Source: Sva-07 sp963774765
GTDB taxonomy: Bacteria > Actinomycetota > Acidimicrobiia > Acidimicrobiales > Ilumatobacteraceae
DNA length: 64,000 nucleotides
Assembly (NCBI GenBank): GCA_963774765.1
Contig: CAVZGP010000023.1
Coordinates: 62,001 to 126,000 of the forward strand
Reading direction: 5' to 3'
Part shown: positions 7,159-18,400 of the stretch, one piece after another
How the letters are laid out: every line of letters begins with the position of its first letter
Position numbering within the stretch: the stretch's first letter is position 1
Program-made: the position numbers and the translations under genes
The notes under the pieces: model-generated
What the model was told of the DNA's origin: nothing
The model's database searches: none
What the model saw: the letters and a program-made list of their open reading frames with translations, nothing else

Positions 7159-7323
7159 TCAGCGGGTCTCCTTGTGGAGAGTGTGCTGACGCTCGTTGGC
7201 GCAGTACTTCTTCATCTCGAGGCGCTCACGGTCGTTGATCTTCGACTTCATCGTGATGTAGTTGCGCCGTTTGCACTCGGTGCACTCGAGGGTCACTTTG
7301 ACCCGCTTGTCACTCTTGGCCAT
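7159..7323 (-). CDS. rpmG: 50S ribosomal protein L33
   Basis: Small protein near the ribosomal E site. It has 54 residues, MAKSDKRVKVTLECTECKRR ... KYCANERQHTLHKETR. Zinc-type L33 has two CxxC pairs. Here the first is intact (CTEC), but the second is reduced to one cysteine (CANE), so three of four ligands remain, intermediate between the zinc-binding and zinc-free forms. It lies 16 bp downstream of tuf on the same strand and is probably co-transcribed with it. Confidence 0.93.
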   Translation of the reverse strand: MAKSDKRVKVTLECTECKRRNYITMKSKINDRERLEMKKYCANERQHTLHKETR

Positions 7324-7339
7324 GTGAGTTCCTGCTCTC

Positions 7340-8524
<1,185 letters not shown>

Positions 8525-8569
8525 TGCTTCCTCGACTCCTGAGGTTGATGTCTGACTGTGATGTATTTC

Positions 8570-8646
8570 TGGTAGCGGCGATCGGACTTGAACCGATGAC
8601 CTTCCGATTATGAGCCGGATGCTCTGACCAACTGAGCTACGCCGCC
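8570..8646 (-). tRNA. tRNA-Met (CAT), elongator type
   Basis: The acceptor GGCGGCG pairs with CGCCGCT (a G-U at the first pair), the D-arm holds AGCTCAGTTGGTCAGAGC, the anticodon loop is CTCATAA and the T-loop is GGTTCAAGTCC. The 3' CCA is encoded. The features fit elongator Met; tRNA-Ile with a lysidine-modified CAT was considered and is less likely. It lies 45 bp upstream of tuf. Confidence 0.9.
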
Positions 8647-8690
8647 AGGGGTTTGGCTCGCGACCGGACGGTTGCCCGACCACTTGGTCG

Positions 8691-8763
8691 AGCCCTCTGT
8701 GGGAATCGAACCCACGACACCAGCCTTACCATGGCTGTGCTCTACCGACTGAGCTAAGAGGGC
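8691..8763 (-). tRNA. tRNA-Thr (GGT)
   Basis: The acceptor GCCCTCT pairs with AGAGGGC, the anticodon loop is ATGGTAA (anticodon GGT) and the T-loop is GGTTCGATTCC. CCA is not encoded. It is the first gene of the tRNA-Thr, tRNA-Met, tuf transcription unit. Confidence 0.96.
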
Positions 8764-8910
8764 GTTCTTGACGGGTGCGGACACCGTTTGTAGCGGTACC
8801 CGGGGCACCCTTCGGGACGCGGCGCTGCCGCGGACCAGTCGACGAGTGTACCGTCCGCGTCCGGACAACCACCGCGGAGTTCGGGGCATGGGGCACTACT
8901 CTGCGAGGCC

Positions 8911-9438
8911 GTGTCGACCCCGCCGCTCAGACCTGAAGGCGGCCCGCCTCCCGTCACGGTTCGCCTCGCCACGCTCGACGACGCCGCGGCGATCATGGCG
9001 ATCTACAACGTCGAGGTTCAGAACCACACCAGCACGTTCGATCTCGTCCCTCGCACACTCGACGATCAGCGGCGATGGATCGCCGAACGCTCGGGTGCCT
9101 TCTCGGCGGTGGTCGCGTCGATCGATGCCGAGGTCGTCGGGTTCGCGTCGCTGTCGCCCTACAAGGAACGAGCCGCGTACCGCACCACCGTGGAGAACTC
9201 GGTGTACGTCTCGCGCGAACACCCGCGGCTCGGAATCGGCCGCAGTCTGATGGATCACGTGATCGGAATCGCAGCCGACTCGGGATTCCACTCGATCATG
9301 GCGCGCATCGAGGCGAGTGGCACGGGATCTCGAGCGCTGCACGAGGCGTGCGGGTTCGAGCTGATCGGCGTCGAGCGCGAGGTCGGACGCAAGTTCAACC
9401 GCTGGCTCGACGTCGCCGTGATGCAACGCATGCTCTGA
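8911..9438 (+). CDS. GNAT N-acetyltransferase, phosphinothricin acetyltransferase-like
   Basis: Acetyl-CoA-dependent N-acetyltransferase of 175 residues. The sequence has the PAT/MddA pattern: LATLDDAAAIMAIYNVEVQN, TSTFDLVPRTLDDQRRWI, a YRTTVENSVYV strand, the acetyl-CoA pyrophosphate loop HPRLGIGRSLM, and the C-terminal VGRKFNRWLDVAVMQ. The likely substrate is an amino-acid analogue such as phosphinothricin or methionine sulfoximine/sulfone (family knowledge). The GTG start has no Shine-Dalgarno, but TACTCT (8897-8902) ends eight bases before it, so the message is probably leaderless. It converges on the giant YD protein with 24 bp between stops. Confidence 0.85.
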   Translation: MSTPPLRPEGGPPPVTVRLATLDDAAAIMAIYNVEVQNHTSTFDLVPRTLDDQRRWIAERSGAFSAVVASIDAEVVGFASLSPYKERAAYRTTVENSVYVSREHPRLGIGRSLMDHVIGIAADSGFHSIMARIEASGTGSRALHEACGFELIGVEREVGRKFNRWLDVAVMQRML

Positions 9439-9462
9439 CGCCGGTGCGGATGTCGGCGATGT

Positions 9463-12400
9463 TCACGACGCGGGCGCCAGTTTGCCTCCGAGGTAGTCGG
9501 TGGCGAACGGTGGCAGGACGTCGAGGACGAACGTGACGACCCTCTGAGCAACCGGCCCAGCCATCCCTGCACGGTTGCCGAGGCCCAGCGTTGCCAACGC
9601 GACCACTGCATTGCTGGCAGCCACGGACGGCAAATCGCAGAGTGCCGCCTCGAAACCCGCTGTGGCGATGCAGCTGCTGAGGATGCCGAAGAAGATCGAC
9701 AACGCGATGTAGATACCGAACACGACCGGAATACCGACGGCCACGACGAGGATGATTCCCGCCAGACCGCCTCCGACCGACGCGGCAAGGCTGCCCAGGA
9801 TCACCGCTCCCAGCGAGATCGTCAGATAGGTGACGGCGAGTGTGGACAGTGCAGCCAGTCCTGTTGCCACGACGAATCGCTCTACTCGTTGCTTGGCGTG
9901 GGTCCCGACTGGGACGAAGATGGCAGCGCTGATCCCGGAGGCGATGACCGAGACGACCGAGATCTCTACGAGGCTGACTCGTCCGGTGGGGTCGGTGTAG
10001 GTGAGTGGGGCTGCTTCGGCGTACAAGTACGGGTGGCGTGTTCGGGGGTCGTCGAGGGTGCCGGTGTCGGGGTCGACGGTGGTGAAGACGCCGGTGGTGG
10101 GGTCGTATTGGCGGGCGCGGAGGTGGTAGAGGCCGGTGCCGGTGTCTTGGCGTTGCCCGCCGAAGCCGTTCGGCCATGGCATGGTGCCGGTGCTGCGCAG
10201 CACCTCGCCGAACGCCGTGTAGTCGGCGGTGGCCACGACCGCCCCGGTTTCGTCGGTGGCGAGGCGGATCGATCCGATGTCGTCGGTGTGGGCGTACGTG
10301 GTGGCCCCGTCGCGTTGTACGGAGATGAGGTCGGTGCCGTAGGTATAGCTGGCGAGTAGGTCGCCGTCAGCGTGTTCGAGGAGGACCTCGGGTACGCCGG
10401 TGGGTGCGAGGGGGTCGACGAGCAGCGAGATGCCGTCTTCGGCGTTGCGGAGTCCGAGCGTGTCGAAGTCGTAACCGACGGTCGACCCGTCCGGCAGCAA
10501 TACGCTCGTGAGCAGCCCGCGGGAGTCGTAGCCGAACAGGCTGGTCACGCCACCGTTGCCGGCTGAGAGCTGCGAACCTCGACCGTCGTAGGTGAAGGTG
10601 ACACTGCCGGCGATGAGCATGCGGTCGTCGGGGTCATAGCTGTACGCGGTCGTCACACCGTGCATTGCATCGGTTTGCGCCACCCGGTTGGACACCGCGT
10701 CGTAGCCGTAGGTGCGATCCGCGATCACCGTGGCGTCGGTGTGGGTCTCGCTGACGAGACGCCGGCCTGCATCGTAGGTGAAGGTCGACTCACTGGCGTT
10801 GGCCTGGGTGACCTTGGTGGGGTCCCCCGTCAGATTGCGTTGGTAGTCGAACTGTTCCAACACCGCAGCGCCAGCGTCGTGGCTGATGCTGGTGGCCCGG
10901 TGCATCGTGTCGTAGGCGACTGCGGTGGTGGTGCCATTGGGGCGGGTGATGGTGTCCTGGCGACCGGCCGCGTCGTAGGCGTAGGTCGTGGTGGTGCCGG
11001 CGTCATCGGTGACACCGACCATCCGACCCGCGGCATCGTAGGCGTAGGTCGTCACGCGGGAGGGGCCGTCGGGGAGGCTGCCGGTGACGCTGGTGCGGTT
11101 CCCGGCGGGGTCGTAGGTGTAGGCCAGCCCGGTCCCGTCGGGATTCGCGATGGCAGTCACGCGGTCCATGGTGTCGAGGTCGTAGGTGGCGGTTCCCTGG
11201 GTATCGCTGCTGCTGACCAGCGCTCCGGTGCCGTCGTACACCAGCGACTGCTCCTGCCCGTCCGGGCCTCTTCGGGTGAGCGGTCGGCCCATCGGGTCGT
11301 AGGTCCAGGCGGTGACCTCGCCGTTTCGGTCGGTCGTCGTGGCCGGCAGGCCCCGTGCGTCGTAGCTGGTGGTCTCGGTGACGCCGGTGGGGAATGTGGT
11401 TGCCACCAGGCGGCCGACGGCATCGTAGGCGTAGCGGGTGGTGTGACCGTTGGCGTCGGTGATCGAGGTCTGGTTGCCCACCTTGTCGTAGGTCGCTGTG
11501 GATGTCTCACCCAGCGGATCGGTCACCGCGATCAGACGGTCTGCCGCGTCGTAGGTGTAGGTCGTGATGGCACCCCCCTGATCGGTGATGCTGGCCAGAT
11601 TGCCGCCGGCGTCATAGGTCCGTTCCTCCGTCGTCGCGTCCGGGAAGGTCGCGCGGACCAGGCCGTTGCGGGCATCGAGATCGAACAGGGTGCGACCGCC
11701 GACGGGGTCGATCCGCTCGATGAGGTTGCCGAACCCGTCGTACACATAGCTGGTGGTGCCCCCAGCGGGGTCGGTGACCGACGTCCGTCGGCCCGCAGCA
11801 TCGTAGGTGTAGGTGGTGCCCTGGCCGTTGCGATCGGTCTCGCTTGCTACCTGCCCGGCCAGGTCGTAGGTGGTGGAGGTCTGCGAACCGTCGGGCCAGG
11901 TGGTGGCGATGCGACGATCCAACGCGTCATAGACGTGCGTTGTCACACCGCCGTCGCCATCGGTCTCGGTCTCGAGCTGCCCGGACGGGGTGTAGCTGAA
12001 CGTGCGACGTGTCCCATCCGGCAGGTCCACCCCCGTGGGATTGCCGGCAGCGTCGACCTGCTGGCTGATACCCGCGCCACCGGGGCCGGCCACCTGGAGC
12101 GGAACGCCCTGGTAGTCGAGGGCCAGCTCCGTGGTCGCCCCCGAGGCATCGATGATCTGGGTCGGGTGGCCGCGGCGGTCCACCTCGATCTCCTGCCGGC
12201 CGCCGTCGGGACCGATCAAGGCGGTCGGGTTGCCGACCGCGTCGTACTCCGTGGTAGTCGTCGCACCATCCGGCGCGGCGGTGCTCTTCTGGCGTCCGAA
12301 CTGGTCGTACGTGCTGATCGTCGTGGCCCCGTCGGGTTCGGTGACACTGATGACGTTGCCGTCGGTGTCGTAGGAGATCGCTTGCACCGCGCCGGACGGG

Positions 12401-15400
12401 TCGGTCGTGCGCAGGAGGTTGCCCCGAGCGTCGTAGGCACGCGTCGTGGTCCGCCCCAGGGCGTCACGCTCGGTCAGCAGCCGACCTCCGGCGTCATAGG
12501 TGCGCGTCACCAGTCCACCGGCGGCGTCCAGCATGGTCAGCTCGTTGCCGTCGGCGTCGAAGGTACGGGTGGTCGTTCGGCCCAGCGGGTCGGTGGTGGT
12601 GAGTTGGTTTCCGTCAGCGTCGTAGGTGTTGACCGTGGTCGCGCCGAAGGGGTCCTCCACGGACAGCACATTGCCGTCGAGGTCGTAGCTGAACACCGTC
12701 TCGTTGCCCTCGGCATCGGCGACGACCTCGCGCCTGCCGGTGAGGTCGTGCGTGATCGTCGTGCGTGCGCCGCCCGAGGAGATGATGGCTGTCAGCCGTC
12801 CCTCGCTGTCGTACTCTCGTCGCTCGATCAGGCGTCCGAGCAGGTCGATCACCTCGACGATGTCGTGCACACCGGTGTAGCGGAATCGGGTGACGGCACC
12901 CTCGGCGTCGGTGTGGGAGACGAGGTCGCCGACGGCGTCATAGCTGTAGGTCTGCCGGTTGCCTGCCTGGTCGACGATCGCGGTGATGCGGTCAAGGGCA
13001 TCGCGCTCGAAGGCCACCGACGACCCCGCAGAGTGGGTGATGCCGTTGCGGCTGATGGTGACGGTGTTGCCGTTGGGATCAACGATGGACTCCACCGTCC
13101 CGTCGGCGTCGATGGTGAACGTGGTGCCATCGGCAGCGATGTACCGGAAGCCCTGCGGTTCCCACGTCCTGAACGTCGTGTCGTCGACCAACTCTGCGCC
13201 CTGTGCGCCGCCTGGGAAGATCGTCACGTTCGTGTTGCCGGTCGGCACCAGCGAACCGCGCGTTCCCGGCCGAGCCCGATATCCCATCACCGCCGCCGAA
13301 GGTGGCACGAACGCCGTCGCCGACGGCGTGGTCGTCGCCTCGAACTCCTCGGTGGTCCCATCGGGCAACACGATCGTGATCGTGTGGGGCCGGGTTGGCT
13401 GCAGCAGATAGCTGAACCGGGCGCGGGTGATGTCCCACCCCTCACCCTGAGTGCCCGATGACGTCACCCGCAGATTCGACAGACCGAGCCGCCACCCGTA
13501 GCCGAAGTCGCCGAGTTCGTCGTCGCGGGCGTCGTAGTCACGCCGCACCTCGATCGGCAAGCCGGGCGCCGGCACCACCAGATCGGTGAACGACAACGCG
13601 AACGTGCCGACCTTCAGCTGACCGGTGATCGTGATGGGCTGGCGGGCCGTCGAGGTGTTACCTGTCACGTCGACGACCGTCAACACCAGCTCGTAGGACC
13701 CGTTGATCAACACCGATGGATCGAGACGCCCGAGCACATCGTCCGCCACACCGTTGGTGGAGGTAGCGACCTGGGTCACCACATCGCCGCCGTCAACCAG
13801 ATCCAACGTCCAACGCAACAGCTCCGCGTCGGTTGCCGTGCCGACCACATCGACAGGCCCGGTCACCTCCGCACCGGCACCGGGCGTGACGATCGCCGCG
13901 GTCGTCGGAGTCTGGTCGCCGGCGGGCGCAGGCGCGCGCACCGTCACGGCGACGTCCTTCTGCTCCCCGCCATAGGTCACCCTGATCGTGCCCGACCCGG
14001 CCGTGACACCCGCGACCCGACCCCGGGTGTCGACGCCGACGACGCCAGGGCTCAGCGACGTCCAGGCGCCGAGAGCGGTGACATCAGCCGTCGTCCCGTC
14101 ATCGAACACGGCGCGAGCACCAAGGGTGAATGTCTCGCCCACCCGGATCACGGGTGTGTTCGGGCTGACATCGAGCCGAGTCAACACGGGGGGAGCCCCG
14201 TCGAACCCGTCACAATCACTGTCGACGCCGTCGCCGGCCACCTCAGCGGCGCCGGGATGGATCGCAGCGTCGGTGTCGTCGCAGTCACCGTGGTTCGGGC
14301 TGAACGTGTCGAGATCGACATCCTCGTCACCCGGAGCAGGACCACTCGACACCACCAGATCCACCTCGTCGTCCGGTGCCACCACTGCCCCACCCACGGG
14401 ACTCTGGGAGATGACCTGTCCGGCTGGAACGACTTGGTCGGCAACCGTTTCGACCTCGCCGACAGCCAGGCCAGCACCATCCACATCGCTTCGGGCGTCC
14501 GCCTCGTCTGTCCCGACCACGTCGGGCACCGTCACCGGATCGACCACGGTCACCGTCAGCGTGCGCGTCGCGGTACGCCCCGTCGAGTCGGTGACGGTCA
14601 CCGAGACGGTTCGATCACCGAGGTCGGCCGACGTCGGCACCCAGGTCACGACCCCGCTGTTGAGGTTGATGGACGGGCCGCCTTCGATGCTGTAAGTGAG
14701 GGTGTCTGCGTCGTCGGTGTCGTATGCGCAGACCCGACCCGAGTAGTCGAAACCGACGACCGCAGTCGTTGGAGGCAGACAGGTGATCTCCGGGGCGTTC
14801 TCCGGGTCGCGGATGTCGATGTAGGCAAAGGCTTCGTCGACGTCGATGCCGTCGGTGACGCGATAGGTGAAGCGGTCCAGCGCACCGACCTCGCCCTGGG
14901 GGAACGCATTCTCGCGATAGTTGTTGAGTTGGGGATCGAGCCAGTTCGGCGCCTCGACAGCGGGGATGGTGCCATCCGCGTTGACGTTGGTGACGTGGTA
15001 GCTGTGTTGGTTCCAGATCGGGCGAGCCCGAACCCAATCGCCCAACGGACTGCCGAACGCATAGAGGCCGTTCCGCTGCGTCGTTCCGTCGGGAAGCGTC
15101 GTATCCAAGTCGGAGGGAACGACGATCTCTGCGTGGCCATCGGCATCGATGTCGGCAACGATCGGGTACTCGATCAGTGTGAGCGAACGCATCGGAGTCT
15201 GAGAACGGACCGCTCCCGTCGGGCCGTCATAGATCCAGAGATGCTGCTCGTCGCGGTAGACGACCTCGGTCGTGCCGTCGTTGTCGAAGTCGAAGATCGT
15301 GGAACCGGTGAAGCCCGAGCTGCCGTCAACAGTCGTGGCATGCCACAGCTCGACCCCGTTGGTGTCGAGCACCACATAGCGGGTGGCGCTCGCAACGCCG

Positions 15401-18400
15401 ATCTCGGGTTGGCCGTCGGAGTCGAAGTCACCGACCGTGGGGGGCCCGCCGACCGCGACCTGATGGATGGGGACGGGTACGGGCCCCCAAATGACGGACA
15501 GGTCGTGGTTGAGAAGGCGGACCCTGCCGTCCGATACGTGGACGATCTCGGCCTCTGGGTCCGAGTCGAAGTTCCCAGTCGCGACGAACCCGTCCGGGAG
15601 GGCGACGTCGTAACGCTCGGTCGTGCCGTCGAAGGCGATGATCCGGTTGCCCATGACGATCTCGGGCTGGCCGTCGAGGTCGATGTCTGCCACCGACGGA
15701 ACGCAATAGTTCGGGTAGATCGGCTGGCTGCCACAGCCGCCTGCGCCTGTCGTGCGCCAGCGCTCGGCAATGGTCATCGTCCCTGTTGGACCCGTTTCCA
15801 CGCTCAGCGCGACGACTTGGGTGTTGGCGCCCGGTCCCGTCACCGTGATCGGGGTCACGATCTCGGGAACACCGTCACCGTCGAGGTCCGCCAGCGCCAG
15901 GTTGGCGAGGTTGCCACCGGTGTCGAACCGGACGCGCTCGACGCCGTCGTAGCCGAGCACGACCACGACTCGGCGGTCTGCCGCGACCGCCACGACCTCG
16001 AGCCGACCGTCGTTGTCGAGGTCTCCCAGCACGGGCGACGAGATCGTCTGGAAGCTGTTGGCCCCGGTGCTCCACTTCACCGACCCGTTACGACCATCGA
16101 GGGCGTAGAGCCTCGACGACGTGGTCGGTGCGGCCGTGGGGGGCGCAGAAAGGAACACGACCTCGGGCCAACCATCGCCGTCGAGGTCGCCGACCGTCGG
16201 CGAGACCATGCCGGCACCGAACGGGCTCGTGCCCGTCCACGACCACTCGATGTCGGGCGACAGGTTCCGGCTGGGGCCCTCGCCGGTCAGCTTCACGTCG
16301 CCGAGGCCGGGACGATCGCCGTCGGTGTCGACCACGTCGATGACCACGGTGCGCACACCGGCCGGTGCGGTCCCGCCAGACTCAGCCACGAGGTCGATCT
16401 CGAGATCAGCATCCCGTCCGTCGCCCGCCGCATTCAGCGGGAGCATCTGGCCCGGGAGCGCCAGGATCACGTCATCATCCGCGTCGAGCAGTTGAACGTC
16501 GACCTCGCGCAGCCCGAGCCCCGTGTCGGCGCTGGTCCCGCGTATCCCGATCAGCTCGAGCTTCGTGGGCGTGACGGGTGCATCGAATGCGAGCGTGATC
16601 GTGCCGGTCTTGCCCACGCTGTCGTCGGACGCCCAGAAGGTCTGGGGGTAGCCATCGACGAGGTTCGACGCCGGAGAGCCCGCCTGTGTTGGTGAGGCCT
16701 CGACCGTCTGGAGGCTGAACCGGGTGAGGTCGATGCCCGGGTAGCGAGTCCCGTTCGGACCCTGCCGGAACGGGGTATAGGTGAAGCTGCCGTCGTCTGC
16801 CTCCTCGACGCGCCCGTTCGAGGGTTGTTGGACGATCGCGGCGAGGACGAGCTCGTCGTCGTCGGGGTCGGTGTCGTTGGCCAGCACACCTGCGGCCGCA
16901 TTGACAGTGAGGACGTCGTCGATCTCGACGGAATACACGTCGTCGACGGCCTCGGGGGGCCGGTTGGGGACGGTGACGTGGAGGGTGAAGGACTGTACGT
17001 CGATGCCGCCTCGCCCGTCGGAGACGCGCACGGCGAAGTCGTGGGGTCCGGCATCATCGGTTGTCGGGGTCCAGGTGATGACACCGGTGGTTGCGTCGAT
17101 TGTGGCGAGGGGTACACCAGTTGCGCTGGTGGGGCCGGCTTGCAGACTGTAGGTGAGCGTGTCGCCGTCAGGATCGCTGGGTTTGACACCGTCGGGGTCG
17201 GTGGCATCGACGTCGTAGGTGTAGTCGCTGCCGGTGGTGTGCGAGGTCACCGGCGGCGAGGTGATCTCGGGTGGATCGTTGACCGTGCCGGTGGTCATGA
17301 CGATGTCGACAGGTGTGCCCGGCAACGCCTCTTGACCACCAAGGGGGAGCTGGAAGTTGACCTCACCGATGGCATACACATCGGACTCACCGGCACCGAC
17401 ATCACCAACGACGAAACCGGCGTCCACGATCCTGGCGCGGGCTTCGTTCTCGTCGAGTCCCAACACGTCAGGGATGACCGCCAACTCCGGACCGAGCGAC
17501 ACCACGAACGGCACCGCACTCCCCGCGTCGACCTTCGTGCCAGGCACCGGCGACTGACTCAACACCTGACCGGCCGGGGCCGGATCATGCACCGCACCAT
17601 CCGACGCCGCCCGCAGCGTCGCCGCGTCGAGACGCGTCATCGCGTCACCCTGCTGCAAACCGACCACATCAGGAACCGTCACATCACCAACCGGCGGCAA
17701 CGTCGTCGTTGTGGTTGTCGTCGTCGTTGTTGTTGTGGTGTCCGTCGGCGGCCGTGGCGCGATCAGGACGTAGCCGGTCACATCGATCAACAGATCCGAC
17801 GTCGCCAACGTGAACAGACACACCTCACCCGACGCGGTCAGCTTCGCAATCACCTCATTCGGCACGATCCCACCAGCCGGAGAGTTCAACGACGACGCCA
17901 ACGGCCGCTCACCACACGGAAACACCGTCACAAACGTCGAACCCGACGGTGACACCGCCGTCACATTCATCACCGCCGCCAACGCATCGGTCGGCACCCC
18001 GCCACGACCCGTGATCTGCACCCGCTTCACCACACCCGCCGCGACCGCACCCTCACCCTCGAAACGGCGATCAATCGTGCGTTCCGTCGCCCCGACCCGT
18101 GTCTCCAACAGGCGTGCCGGCTCCAACGTCTCCACCGCCGACACCTTCGGCACATACCCCGTCACATCAATCAACAAATCCGACGTCGCCAAACTGAACA
18201 AACACACCTCACCGCTCGCCGTCAACTTCGCGATCAACTCATTCGCCGCGATCGCACCCGCCGACGCATTCAACGACGACGCCAACGGCCGCTCACCACA
18301 CGGAAACACCGTCACAAACGTCGAACCCGACGGTGACACCGTCGTCACATTGATCACCGCAGCCACCGCATCAGCAGGCACCCCACCACGACCCGTGACC

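Noticed and set aside
10660..13461. A 933-codon open frame on the plus strand
   Set aside because: It is antisense to the YD-repeat part of the giant gene; the repetitive GC-rich codons keep the opposite strand open. No ribosome site, no recognisable domain.
14257..16695. An 812-codon open frame on the plus strand
   Set aside because: Antisense shadow of the FG-GAP region of the giant gene, where the minus strand has clear domain motifs.
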